In this document: positions 15,294-23,539 of the stretch, in pieces
Position numbering within the stretch: the first letter of the stretch is position 1
Layout: every line of letters starts with the position of its first letter
NCBI GenBank assembly: GCA_902825855.1
Contig: CADECW010000070.1
Coordinates: forward strand, 1-39,415
Origin: an uncultured Rhodospirillales bacterium
GTDB lineage: Bacteria; Pseudomonadota; Alphaproteobacteria; Reyranellales; Reyranellaceae
DNA length: 39,415 bases
Direction of reading: 5' to 3'
The notes under the pieces: model-generated
Database searches by the model: none
Told to the model about the DNA's origin: nothing
Seen by the model: the letters and a program-made list of their open reading frames with translations, nothing else
Translations under genes and position numbers: made by a program

Positions 15294-16477
15294 ACGCCGG
15301 GGTCACCTCGGGCGATCGCCTGGCGCCGGTCGTCGAATGGCTGGCGCATGATGGCAGGCTGGTCGCCCGACCAGCCGATTTCATGGAGCAGCTGATGATG
15401 CGCGTGGTGAAAGCGGGCATCCCCGTGTGGCGCGCTTACATCGGCCTGCAACTCGTCCATCCACAGCTGCAGGCCATGGCCTACATGTGGAAGCGCGGCG
15501 AGAAGGTGAAGGAATTCCCCCGCGCCTATGGCGTCCAGTTCACGCCGGCCTACATCGGTAGCCCGATGAAGACGGCGCGCGAGGAGGGCCGGGTGGTCCG
15601 CGTTCACCTCGGCAAGCTCACCGAGCACGACCACGCGGTGCTGCACGAACTCAAGGCCGACGGCGGCGTCGACTATGTCGCCATGCCGATGCGCATTCGC
15701 CGCGAGGCGGCGCCGCCTGTCGTCACCTTCGCCACCGACGTGCGCCCGGGCTTCTCCGACGAGGACATTGCCGACCTTGTACGGCTGGTCGACATCATGG
15801 GTGCGGTGACCGAGATGCATCTCGAGCACAGCGTGGCCGAGACCGTGGCCAACACTTATCTCGGGCGTCAGATCGGCCAGCGCGTGTTGAACGGCGCCAT
15901 CCGCCGCGGCGAGGGCGAGGAGATCCGCGCCGTGTTGTGGTTCTCCGACCTGCGCGACTTCACCGGCATGAACGAGCGCCTGCCTCCTGCCGAGGTGCTG
16001 GAGCTCCTGAACAACTATCTGCAGCTGGTCGGCGATGCGCTCACCACCAACGGCGGGGAAATACTGAAATTCATCGGCGACGGCGTCATGGCCTATTTTC
16101 CGGCCGAGGATGCGCTGTTCCTGCCGATGGTGACCGGCCAGGCGCTGGCCGCCGCCCGCCGCCTGATCTCGGACATCGAGGCGGCCAACGAAGCACGCGC
16201 CACGGGCGGCCGCGAGCCGGTGCGGTTCGGCGTCGGCCTGCATGTCGGCGACGTGACCTTCGGTAATGTCGGCACCGAGGACCGGCTCGACTTCACCGTC
16301 ATCGGCCCCGCCGTCAATCGCGCATCGCGGTTGGAAGGCATGACCAAGGCACTCGGCGTGAGGGTCTGTGCCTCGGCCGAATTCAACGAGGTCTGCCAGG
16401 AGCCGATGAAGTCGCTCGGCAAGCACCGGCTGCGCGGCGTGCCCGCGCCGGTCGAGATCTTCACCCTGCCGGGTTGA
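15290..16477 (+). CDS. Class III adenylate/guanylate cyclase (start codon uncertain)
   Basis: About 395 aa. The C-terminal half (from about residue 215) is a class III cyclase domain. Its metal aspartates are in FSDLRDFT (D220, D223), with GGEILKFIGDGVMA carrying the Lys and the second metal region, and VIGPAVNRASRLEGM carrying the transition-state Asn and Arg, so it should be active. The N-terminal ~200 residues (VVEWLAHDGRLVARP..., LVHPQLQAM, EFPRAYGVQF) form a recurring but uncharacterised input region. No in-frame ATG, GTG or TTG lies between the SDR stop and residue 32. I place the start at CTG 15290, overlapping the SDR TGA; the alternative ATG at 15383 would remove conserved sequence. 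Confidence 0.82.
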   Translation: MNAGVTSGDRLAPVVEWLAHDGRLVARPADFMEQLMMRVVKAGIPVWRAYIGLQLVHPQLQAMAYMWKRGEKVKEFPRAYGVQFTPAYIGSPMKTAREEGRVVRVHLGKLTEHDHAVLHELKADGGVDYVAMPMRIRREAAPPVVTFATDVRPGFSDEDIADLVRLVDIMGAVTEMHLEHSVAETVANTYLGRQIGQRVLNGAIRRGEGEEIRAVLWFSDLRDFTGMNERLPPAEVLELLNNYLQLVGDALTTNGGEILKFIGDGVMAYFPAEDALFLPMVTGQALAAARRLISDIEAANEARATGGREPVRFGVGLHVGDVTFGNVGTEDRLDFTVIGPAVNRASRLEGMTKALGVRVCASAEFNEVCQEPMKSLGKHRLRGVPAPVEIFTLPG

Positions 16478-16480
16478 ATG

Positions 16481-16927
16481 TCAGACCAGGGCTTTCCAGC
16501 CTTCGACCCAGCCCAGCGCTTCCTCGTCGGGCAGAGGCTGGCTCGAGGCATCGACCTCCAGACGGTCGCCGAGCTTTCGCGCGCCGCAGAGCTCGAGCAC
16601 CTTGTCGACCTTCTTGCCGCCGCCGCAGAACGTATCCTGATAAGTCATATCGCCGAGAGCGATGACACCGTAGCGGTGGCCCGACAGGTCGGGCCGCTCG
16701 CGCTCGAGCTTCTCGGCGAGCGGCAGGATGTTGGTCGGGATGTCGCCCGAGCCGTGGGTTGCGCAGATCGCCAGCAGGACATCGTGCGCCATGAGATCGG
16801 CGGTCGTCGCCGCCTTGTCGGTGACGTCGACGGAATGACCCGCCGCATCGAGCACCGGCTTCAGCGCATCGGCCACCATCTGGGCGTTGCCCGATTCGGT
16901 GCCGACCAGGATCAGGATCGTCGCCAT
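16481..16927 (-). CDS. Flavodoxin-domain protein
   Basis: The 148-aa protein is a short-chain flavodoxin that binds FMN for one-electron transfer. The phosphate loop GTESGNAQMV (about residues 9-18), the first isoalloxazine loop CATHGSGDIPTN and the second loop GDMTYQDTFCGGG are all present, closest in style to MioC and to flavodoxin domains of diflavin reductases. The start at 16927 gives a protein of the expected length; the longer frame has no flavodoxin sequence. It is convergent with the cyclase gene (3-bp gap) and divergent from the isomerase genes. Redox partner unknown. Confidence 0.9.
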   Translation of the reverse strand: MATILILVGTESGNAQMVADALKPVLDAAGHSVDVTDKAATTADLMAHDVLLAICATHGSGDIPTNILPLAEKLERERPDLSGHRYGVIALGDMTYQDTFCGGGKKVDKVLELCGARKLGDRLEVDASSQPLPDEEALGWVEGWKALV

Positions 16928-17012
16928 CGCCGAGGGGATAGGCCAGCAAGTGCCGCGATGCGACGCGACCGGATGGCGCGGCCGACGGTCCGTGTGTAAG
17001 GCTGCCCCGACC

Positions 17013-17810
17013 ATGGAACAAACCCCCGTCATTGCCGCTCTCGAGGGCGGCGTGCTGACCCTGACGCTCAACCGCCCGCAGCGGCTCAACGCCATGAGCA
17101 ATGCGCTGATCGAAGCCATGAACCATCATCTGGCGCGCGCCAGCGACGATGCCGACATCCGCTGCGTGCTGCTGACCGGGCTCGGCCGCGGGTTCTGCGC
17201 CGGCGCCGACCTGTCGGGTGGGGGTACCGTCGATTCGACGGCTGCCGTGCCGCCCGATCTCGGCGCCAACATGGACCGCATCTTCAACCCGATGATCCGC
17301 GCCATGCGCGAGCTGCCCAAGCCGATTGTCGGCGCCATCAACGGCGTGGCGGCGGGTGGCGGCGCCAACCTTGCGCTCGCCTGCGACATCGTTCTGGCGG
17401 CGCGGTCGGCGCGCTTCGACCAGGCCTTCGTACGGATCTCGCTGATGCCCGACCTCGGCGGCACGTATTTCCTGCCGCGCACGGTGGGCGACGCTCGCGC
17501 CCGCGGGCTCGCGATGCTGGGCAAGTCGGTGCCCGCCGAGGAGGCCGAGCGCATGGGCATGATCTGGCAGACGGTCGATGACGCCGCGCTGATGGCCGAG
17601 GCGACGAAGCTCGCACGCCAGCTCGCCAGCGGGCCGACGCTCTCCTATGCCGCGATCAAGCAGGCGATCAACGCAGCCGCCACCAACACGCTCGACCGGC
17701 AGCTCGACCTGGAGCGCGACAGCCAGCGCGATCTCGGCCGCAGCGCTGACTACCGCGAGGGCGTCACCGCCTTCCTCGCCAAGCGGCCGGCGCAGTTCGC
17801 AGGACGGTGA
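17013..17810 (+). CDS. Enoyl-CoA hydratase/isomerase family, PaaG-like, copy 1
   Basis: The 265-aa crotonase-fold protein has oxyanion-hole segments FCAGADLSG and GVAAGGGANLALACD. The two catalytic glutamates of classical enoyl-CoA hydratase are absent. Instead the PaaG signature LMPDLGGTYFLPRTVG is present, whose Asp corresponds to the catalytic Asp136 of E. coli PaaG, followed by the GMIWQTVDD segment also typical of PaaG. An isomerase shifting double bonds of enoyl- or oxepin-CoA is therefore more likely than a hydratase. The paralogue starts at its 3' end. No other phenylacetate genes are in the window, except that the thiolase at 37966 is of the type used in that pathway. Confidence 0.88.
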   Translation: MEQTPVIAALEGGVLTLTLNRPQRLNAMSNALIEAMNHHLARASDDADIRCVLLTGLGRGFCAGADLSGGGTVDSTAAVPPDLGANMDRIFNPMIRAMRELPKPIVGAINGVAAGGGANLALACDIVLAARSARFDQAFVRISLMPDLGGTYFLPRTVGDARARGLAMLGKSVPAEEAERMGMIWQTVDDAALMAEATKLARQLASGPTLSYAAIKQAINAAATNTLDRQLDLERDSQRDLGRSADYREGVTAFLAKRPAQFAGR

Positions 17811-17815
17811 AGACC

Positions 17816-18601
17816 ATGAACTACACGACCATCACCATCGCCCGCGACCGGGGCCTCGCCACGCTGACGCTGAATGCGCCCGACAAGCTGAATGCCGTCT
17901 CGCGCAAGATGATCGCAGAGCTGAAGGATTGCTGGGAGACGCTGGCCGCCGACGGTTCGGTGCGCGCCGTGCTGCTCACCGGTGCGGGCCGCGGCTTCTG
18001 CGCCGGCGCCGACCTGAGCGATCCTGATCGTGGCAAGGAGGGCGGCGATTCGGGCTCGGCGCTCGAAAAGTTCTTCAATCCGGTGATCCGCCTGATGCGC
18101 TCGATGCCCAAGCCGATCGTGGCCGCGGTGAATGGACCGGCGGCCGGCGTCGGCATGAGCTTCGCGCTCGCCGCCGACATTGCGATCGCCGCGAAGTCCG
18201 CGAGCTTCCTGCAGGCGTTCGCGCGCATTGGCCTGCTGCCCGACGGCGGCAGCACCTGGTTCCTGCCGCGCCTGGTCGGCGAGCAGCGGGCGCGGGCGCT
18301 CGCCATGCTGGCGCCCAAGATAGGCGCCGAACAGGCCAAAGAATGGGGCCTGATCTGGGATGTCGTCGAGGACGGCGAGCTGATGAGGACGGCGACCGAG
18401 GTGGCGCAGGGCCTGGCCGACGGGCCGACCTTGTCGATCGCGCGCATCAAGGAAGCGATGAACCGCGCCTCGGGCAATCCGCTCAGCCAGCAGCTCGATC
18501 TCGAGCGCGACTTCCAGCGCGAGCTCGGCCGCAGCGAGGACTTCAAGGAGGGCGTTTCGGCCTTCCTCGGCAAACGCAAGCCTGCCTTCAAGGGCAAGTA
18601 G
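17816..18601 (+). CDS. Enoyl-CoA hydratase/isomerase family, PaaG-like, copy 2
   Basis: The 261-aa protein is a tandem paralogue of the preceding gene. It has FCAGADLSD, NGPAAGVGMSFALAAD, and the PaaG-type GLLPDGGSTWFLPRLVG followed by EWGLIWDVVED. It keeps the Asp of the PaaG active site and lacks the hydratase glutamates. Divergence between the copies in the loop after GADL (residues about 68-85) suggests different substrates. I took ATG 17816, which aligns with the paralogue's start; a GTG at 17807 overlapping the upstream TGA would add three residues and imply tight coupling. The SMP-30 gene follows 8 bp downstream. Confidence 0.88.
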   Translation: MNYTTITIARDRGLATLTLNAPDKLNAVSRKMIAELKDCWETLAADGSVRAVLLTGAGRGFCAGADLSDPDRGKEGGDSGSALEKFFNPVIRLMRSMPKPIVAAVNGPAAGVGMSFALAADIAIAAKSASFLQAFARIGLLPDGGSTWFLPRLVGEQRARALAMLAPKIGAEQAKEWGLIWDVVEDGELMRTATEVAQGLADGPTLSIARIKEAMNRASGNPLSQQLDLERDFQRELGRSEDFKEGVSAFLGKRKPAFKGK

Positions 18602-18609
18602 GGGGAAGC

Positions 18610-19542
18610 ATGACGACGCCGCACAAGGAGATCACCTCGGGCCTGAAGTTTCCGGAAGGGCCTGTCGCAATGCCTGACGGCTCGGTGATCCTGGTCGAGA
18701 TCGCACGCCAGACGCTGACCCGCGTCACGCCCGACGGCAAGCAGCACGTGATCGCAAAGCTGGGCGGCGGTCCAAACGGAGCGGCCATGGGCCCCAAGGG
18801 CAAGATCTACGTGACCAACAACGGCGGCTTCAACTGGATCCAATTGCCAGACGGCCGCATGTTCCCGGGCACGGCGCCAAGCGATTACAAGGGCGGCTCG
18901 ATCCAGGTGGTCGATCCGGAGACCGGCAAGTTCGAGACCCTGTACGACTCGTGTGACGGCCGCAAGCTGAACGGGCCCAACGACCTGGTGTTCGACGATG
19001 CCGGCGGCTTCTGGTTCACCGACCTCGGCAAGACGCACGAACGCCAGGCCGACCGCGGCGCCGTCTACTACGCCAAGGCCGACGGCTCGAAGATCGAGGA
19101 GAAGATCTTTCCATTGGAGCGGCCCAACGGCTGCGGCCTCTCGCCCGACGGCAAGACGCTCTATGTGGTGGAGACGCCGACCGCGCGCTGCTGGTCGTTC
19201 GAGCTTTCCTCGCCCGGCGAGATCAAGTCGGCCAACGGGCCGTACCGCGGCGAGAAGGGCCGCGTGGTCACGGGCCTCGGCGGCTATCAGATGTTCGATT
19301 CGCTGGCCGTCGATTCGGCGGGCCATATCTGCGTCGCCACCTTGATCACCGGCGCAGTCTCCGACATCTCGCCCGACGGCAAGTCGGTGACGCAGTACAA
19401 GCTTCCCGATGCCATGGTGACCAACGTCTGCTTCGGCGGCCAGGACCTGCGCACGGCCTTCGCCACGCTCTCGCTCACCGGCAAGCTGGTGAGCTTCGAG
19501 TGGCCGCGGCCGGGCCTGAAGCTGGAGTATCTCAACAAGTAG
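18610..19542 (+). CDS. SMP-30/gluconolactonase/LRE family lactonase
   Basis: The 310-aa six-bladed beta-propeller has the metal-site motifs of SMP-30 enzymes: Glu in KFPEGPV (near residue 17), Asn in LNGPNDLVF, Asn in RPNGCGLSPDG and Asp in SPDGKTLYVVE. These enzymes hydrolyse sugar or other lactones using a divalent metal. There is no signal peptide, so it is cytoplasmic. A GGGGG ribosome site lies just before the ATG at 18610. It follows the two isomerase genes closely in one operon. A lactone formed from a ring-opened acyl compound is a possible substrate, as inference only. Confidence 0.87.
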   Translation: MTTPHKEITSGLKFPEGPVAMPDGSVILVEIARQTLTRVTPDGKQHVIAKLGGGPNGAAMGPKGKIYVTNNGGFNWIQLPDGRMFPGTAPSDYKGGSIQVVDPETGKFETLYDSCDGRKLNGPNDLVFDDAGGFWFTDLGKTHERQADRGAVYYAKADGSKIEEKIFPLERPNGCGLSPDGKTLYVVETPTARCWSFELSSPGEIKSANGPYRGEKGRVVTGLGGYQMFDSLAVDSAGHICVATLITGAVSDISPDGKSVTQYKLPDAMVTNVCFGGQDLRTAFATLSLTGKLVSFEWPRPGLKLEYLNK

Positions 19543-19549
19543 GCCCTTC

Positions 19550-20134
19550 GTGGCGCGCGGTCGAAGGAAGAACGCCGCCGCCAACCGCGGCGGCATGGCG
19601 TTCGGCCGCAACCTGATGGTGCTGGCTGCGCCGATCCTGGCGATCGGCATCTACGGCGTCGCGCGGGGCGCGATGACGCTCAAGTGGCCACGAGCCCATG
19701 CCACCATCACCAGCGCCGAGCTGCTGCGCCAGACGTCGACGAGCCGCGGAATGGACGGCAGTTCTACCCAGAACGGCTGGAACAGCTTCCATGTGCTCTA
19801 TCAGTATCGCGTCGGCGATCGCGACTATGTGTCAGGCGGCGTTGAGCCCTACGACTTTGGCATGCAGAACTCGGCGGGCGCCGCCAGGATGCGCGAGCGC
19901 CATCCGATCGGCTCGCAGGCCGAGGTCGCCTACGATCCTGACGATCCCGGCGTGGCCTACCTCGAGCCGGGACCGAGCTCGTTTGCGCTAATGCTGTCGG
20001 GAATCGGCGCCTTCATGCTGCTGGCGGGCTGGTGGATGCGCACCAAGGCGGCGCAGGGTATCGGCTCGATGAACGAGGAGGGCGCCACCGAACGCATCGC
20101 CAGGGCGCGGCGCGACGGTGACCCGCTGCTCTAG
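19550..20134 (+). CDS. DUF3592-like two-pass membrane protein
   Basis: The 194-aa protein has transmembrane helices at about 21-40 and 144-163. The extracytoplasmic domain between them contains a WPRAHATITSAELL strand, a V-YQYRVGDRDYVSG segment and an IGSQAEVAYDPDDPGVAYLEPG segment, the recurring pattern of DUF3592 proteins. Function of that family is unknown. The start is GTG 19550, 7 bp after the SMP-30 stop; ATG 19595 is an alternative that would remove a basic N-terminus (MARGRRKNAAANRGG). It is the last gene of the isomerase/lactonase operon and convergent with the 20173 gene. Confidence 0.75.
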   Translation: MARGRRKNAAANRGGMAFGRNLMVLAAPILAIGIYGVARGAMTLKWPRAHATITSAELLRQTSTSRGMDGSSTQNGWNSFHVLYQYRVGDRDYVSGGVEPYDFGMQNSAGAARMRERHPIGSQAEVAYDPDDPGVAYLEPGPSSFALMLSGIGAFMLLAGWWMRTKAAQGIGSMNEEGATERIARARRDGDPLL

Positions 20135-20172
20135 CTAGTCTCCGGGGGGCGCACGGGAGAAGGAGAAACGGC

Positions 20173-21327
20173 CTAACTTTTGATCAAGTCGACGATCTCA
20201 ACCCAGTTCGGCTGCGTCCCCATCGGGTATTGGTGGACCGGCGTAAGTGCCCCGCTGCCCTGGTCGATCGCGTGCACCGTCATTGCCGACGAGTCCATGC
20301 CAACCGAGAGCAGGAACTTCCCTCGCGGGTCGATGGCGAAGCCGCGCGGTACCTTTTCGGTTGGCCATTTGCCGATCGCCGTCAGCGTGCCCTTGTCGGG
20401 GTCGATCCGGTAGCCATGCAAGGTGCTGGTGGTGCGGACGGCGCCGTAGACGAAACGTCCATCCGGGGTGACATGAATATCCGAGGCGAAGGCGGAGTCC
20501 TTGCCGTTGTGGTCGCCGGTATCGACGAAGGCGAGTTCGGTCAGCGTTCCCTTGTCCTTGTCGATCGAATAGGCGCCGATCGTCGCCGTGGTCTCTGTGA
20601 GGAGATATCCCCACTTGCCATTGGGATGGATGGTGAAGTGGCGCGGACCAGCGCCCGCTTTGGTGGCGACGACGGGCGGATCGCTGGGAGCGAGCTTGCC
20701 GCTCGCCACGTCGAACCTGAACTGCATGATGTGGTCCGCCCCCAGGACCGGCACGTAGACATGCCTGTTGGAGGCATCGACCAGGATGCAGTGCGTCTTG
20801 GGCTGCGTGTCAATGATCTGCGTTGCCTTTTCGCTGACGGCAGAACGGCCGTCCATCGGGTAGCTGGCAACTTTGGCGCCTACATAGGAGGCGCCCAGCA
20901 GGTGCTTTCCCGATCTGTCGACGGTGACATAGGCCATTTGGTCGACGAGCGGCGTCGTACCTACGAGGGCAAGTTTTCCGCTTCTGTGATCGATCGAGAA
21001 GGTCGAGACTGGATAGGGCTGGCCACGCAGTTGCGCATAGATGAAGCGCTTGTCTGGTGACAATGCCATCGGCAGGCTGGAAGGCGACTTGTCGCTGCCC
21101 GGGACTTCTTTCTTTTCGATCGGGGTCAACACTCCCGTATCGCGATTCATCGCGAGGACGCTGATGTCCCGGCTTCCGGCATTGGAGACATAGACGACGG
21201 TCTCAAGAACGGTATCGGCCATCGCGCTGCTTGCTCCGAAGGTACCAAGTGGAAGCGGGCCGAGCACAACAACGCCCCTGAGCCCGAAGTGCAACACTTC
21301 CCGTCGGTTGATCCGCACAGGTGCCAT
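20173..21327 (-). CDS. Tat-exported lactonase-type seven-bladed beta-propeller
   Basis: The 384-aa protein belongs to the 6-phosphogluconolactonase-like (Pgl/YbhE, lactonase PF10282) propeller family. Visible family features are VVYVSNAGSRDISVLAMNRDTG, AQLRGQPYPVSTFSID, GPRHFTIHPNGKWGYLLTE, DIHVTPDGRFVYGAVR and PRGFAIDPRGKFLLS. The N-terminus carries a twin-arginine signal (NRREVLHFG with R8 R9, a hydrophobic region, then AMA-D at about 37), so it acts in the periplasm after folding. A periplasmic location makes a housekeeping pentose-phosphate role unlikely. GGAGG lies 5 nt before the ATG. It is monocistronic, convergent with the membrane protein gene and divergent from the kinase gene. Confidence 0.87.
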   Translation of the reverse strand: MAPVRINRREVLHFGLRGVVVLGPLPLGTFGASSAMADTVLETVVYVSNAGSRDISVLAMNRDTGVLTPIEKKEVPGSDKSPSSLPMALSPDKRFIYAQLRGQPYPVSTFSIDHRSGKLALVGTTPLVDQMAYVTVDRSGKHLLGASYVGAKVASYPMDGRSAVSEKATQIIDTQPKTHCILVDASNRHVYVPVLGADHIMQFRFDVASGKLAPSDPPVVATKAGAGPRHFTIHPNGKWGYLLTETTATIGAYSIDKDKGTLTELAFVDTGDHNGKDSAFASDIHVTPDGRFVYGAVRTTSTLHGYRIDPDKGTLTAIGKWPTEKVPRGFAIDPRGKFLLSVGMDSSAMTVHAIDQGSGALTPVHQYPMGTQPNWVEIVDLIKS

Positions 21328-21624
21328 TGCTTCCTCCCTGTGGATGCTGCCTCAAAGCTTAACGGCCAGTAGAGAGAATGTCGCGGGAATGATTGTGATA
21401 GCGAGAATTGATGGTGGGCGGATCGAGCCGCTTGCACGCGGGCGCAGGCACTGCATGCCGCCACGCGTCGTCGTTGGCGCGCCGTCCAACACGGGGGATT
21501 CTGCCGAAACCCGCTTGGCCCATGCGTTGTTGACACAAACCGCATCAGCCGTGACTCTAACAGGCCTTGGGGATTGAGGGTGCAATCGTGGGCCAGCTGA
21601 CCGCGATGGCGCACGGCAGTCTTT

Positions 21625-23508
21625 ATGGAGCGTCATTTGGGGAACGCATCTACGGAGAAATCTGCGCGGCCGAACCGCACCGAATATCATTCTGCGCTGC
21701 CCATTGGATCATTCATCGGCCGATACAAGATCACGTCCGTCCTCGGCGAGGGTGGCTTTGGCATAACGTATCTTTGCCACGACACCCAGCTTCATCGCGA
21801 CGTCGCCATCAAGGAGTACCTGCCGAGCACTCTAGCGATTCGACAGGGCGACACCGAGGTGCTTCCGCGATCGACTGCCGTGTCGAGCGATTTCGTCTGG
21901 GGCCGCAATCGCTTCCTCGATGAAGCTCGCACACTTGCGAAGTTGAGCAACATCCCTGGTGTAGTGAGGGTCCATGACTTCCTGGAAGCGCACGGCACCG
22001 CGTATGTCGTCATGCAGCTGCTCGTCGGCGAGACCCTGGCCGAATGCCTGATCCGCGAGACACGTCTTTCCCAATCGCGAATTGAGAAGATGCTCGTCCC
22101 CTTGTTGGATGGGCTGGAACAGATACATGCTGTCGGCTTCCTTCACCGTGACATCAAGCCGGCGAATATCATGCTGGCGTCCGATGGATCGCCAACCCTG
22201 ATCGACTTCGGCGCGTCGCGGGCTGCCATTGCCGATCGTTCGCAGGTGATGACGGCGATCTTCACTCCCGGCTTTGCGGCGCCCGAGCAGGCGAGCATAG
22301 GCAAGCAAGGGCCTTGGACCGACATATATGGATTGGCGGCAACTCTCTATGCCTGCGCCTGCGGAAAGCCACCGCAAAGTGCTTTGGACCGCTTGCTCGA
22401 TGACACCGGCACATCGGCTTTCGACGCGGATCCTCAGGGTTACAGCGCGTCGTTCAAATCTGCTATCGATGCCGGGCTTCTGCTTCAGGCGCACACTCGC
22501 CCGCAAAGTATCGCGCAGTGGCGAGAGGTCTTTGCCACCGGCGCTTGGCATTCAGGTGACAAGACTCAGCACAAGCTGGAGTCACCGGCCCCGGCGCAGA
22601 CGAGCGCAGCATCCCCTGCTGTCGATCCTCAGATCGCAAGAAACGCACCTTCTTCACGACACATCCAGCGACTTTCGTTGATCGTTCTGCTCATTGTCTC
22701 CGCAGCAGTGGCTTCCTATTTCATCATTGTTCCTTCAGAAAAGCCTCGAGAGGGTGGCACTGCACAGGTTGTCGTGCCTTCGCCGGTAGCAGAGAGCCGC
22801 CAGCCAGCTGCAGAAGTGAAGCAGCCACCCTCGGATGTGAAGCAGCCGCCCTCGGATGTGAAGCAGGCAACCTCGGACGTGAAGCAGCCAGCCTCCGATG
22901 TGAAGCAGGCAACCTCGGACGTGAAGCAGCCAGCCTCCGATGTGAAGCAGCCAGCCACGGACGCGAAGCAGCCAGCCGCAGACGTGAAGCAGCCTCCCTC
23001 GGCGGGCCAGGCCGACGCTCAACCAGCGATCCAGCGTCCTCGTGAAGCAGAGACACCACGCCGGACGGAAGAAGACACCGCAGTCGCGACAGGACAGCGC
23101 GATTTGCTGAATGCTGCCATCAAGCAAGTGTCCGAAGGGGAAGCGTTTGCGAACGCAGAACCCGATGAAGTGCGCCTGCGACTGACCGTTCGGGACAGGA
23201 AGAGGGTTCAAGTCGCCTTGGGTTCACTGGGCTTCGATGTCGGCACCGTCGATGGCATCTTTGGGCCGCGCTCACGCCAGATGATTGCCGCGTGGCAAGG
23301 AAAGCGCGGCGAACCCGCCACCGGGTTCCTGACGGCAAAGCAGAAAGAGTCGCTCGAGGGTGAGGGTGCCGCCGCCCTTGCCAAATGGGAGGATGCCCAA
23401 AGACGCCTCGTGGCCGACGAACAGCGTCGACAGCAACAGCAGCCTGTCGCGCCGCCGCCTCCGCCGCCGCAGCAGCGGCGCTCCGGCTGGCGCTGGCCCT
23501 GGGAGTAG
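21625..23508 (+). CDS. Transmembrane Ser/Thr protein kinase with heptad linker and peptidoglycan-binding domain
   Basis: The 627-aa protein has an N-terminal Hanks-type kinase (about residues 34-305) with GEGGFG loop, K63 in VAIKEY, HRDIKPAN with D176, DFG with D194 and the FAAPEQ segment, so it should be active. A Ser/Pro-rich juxtamembrane stretch leads to one transmembrane helix (about 350-369). Outside the membrane is a linker of nine consecutive seven-residue repeats (QPxSDVK type, 393-455). After it come a peptidoglycan-binding-1 domain (about 523-577, LGFDVGTVDGIFGPRSRQMIAAWQ) and a Gln/Pro-rich end. The layout fits a sensor of wall state signalling inward. The 297-bp gap before it contains no gene I can support. 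Confidence 0.9.
   Translation: MERHLGNASTEKSARPNRTEYHSALPIGSFIGRYKITSVLGEGGFGITYLCHDTQLHRDVAIKEYLPSTLAIRQGDTEVLPRSTAVSSDFVWGRNRFLDEARTLAKLSNIPGVVRVHDFLEAHGTAYVVMQLLVGETLAECLIRETRLSQSRIEKMLVPLLDGLEQIHAVGFLHRDIKPANIMLASDGSPTLIDFGASRAAIADRSQVMTAIFTPGFAAPEQASIGKQGPWTDIYGLAATLYACACGKPPQSALDRLLDDTGTSAFDADPQGYSASFKSAIDAGLLLQAHTRPQSIAQWREVFATGAWHSGDKTQHKLESPAPAQTSAASPAVDPQIARNAPSSRHIQRLSLIVLLIVSAAVASYFIIVPSEKPREGGTAQVVVPSPVAESRQPAAEVKQPPSDVKQPPSDVKQATSDVKQPASDVKQATSDVKQPASDVKQPATDAKQPAADVKQPPSAGQADAQPAIQRPREAETPRRTEEDTAVATGQRDLLNAAIKQVSEGEAFANAEPDEVRLRLTVRDRKRVQVALGSLGFDVGTVDGIFGPRSRQMIAAWQGKRGEPATGFLTAKQKESLEGEGAAALAKWEDAQRRLVADEQRRQQQQPVAPPPPPPQQRRSGWRWPWE
22801..22989 (+). repeat. Nine in-frame 21-bp tandem repeats encoding the kinase linker
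   Basis: Nine units of 21 bp each encode one heptad (QPAAEVK, QPPSDVK, QPPSDVK, QATSDVK, QPASDVK, QATSDVK, QPASDVK, QPATDAK, QPAADVK); a degenerate tenth follows. A two-unit block (QATSDVK QPASDVK) is itself duplicated, indicating recent unequal exchange or slippage. Copy number changes would preserve frame and alter linker length. Confidence 0.9.
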
Positions 23509-23539
23509 GTTGCGAACTCCGCCAGCTGCAAACAATGGC

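Noticed and set aside
17821..19650. 609-codon minus-strand frame opposite the isomerase and SMP-30 genes
   Set aside because: It is antisense to two clear enzyme genes and has no domain.
21530..21561. TTGACA-like -35 upstream of the Ser/Thr kinase
   Set aside because: The best -10 match (TCTAAC) needs a 20-bp spacer and is weak at other spacings. I cannot support a promoter here without mapping.
22801..23010. Direct repeats that might suggest a CRISPR array
   Set aside because: The 21-bp units are contiguous, in frame and without spacers, and encode the kinase linker.
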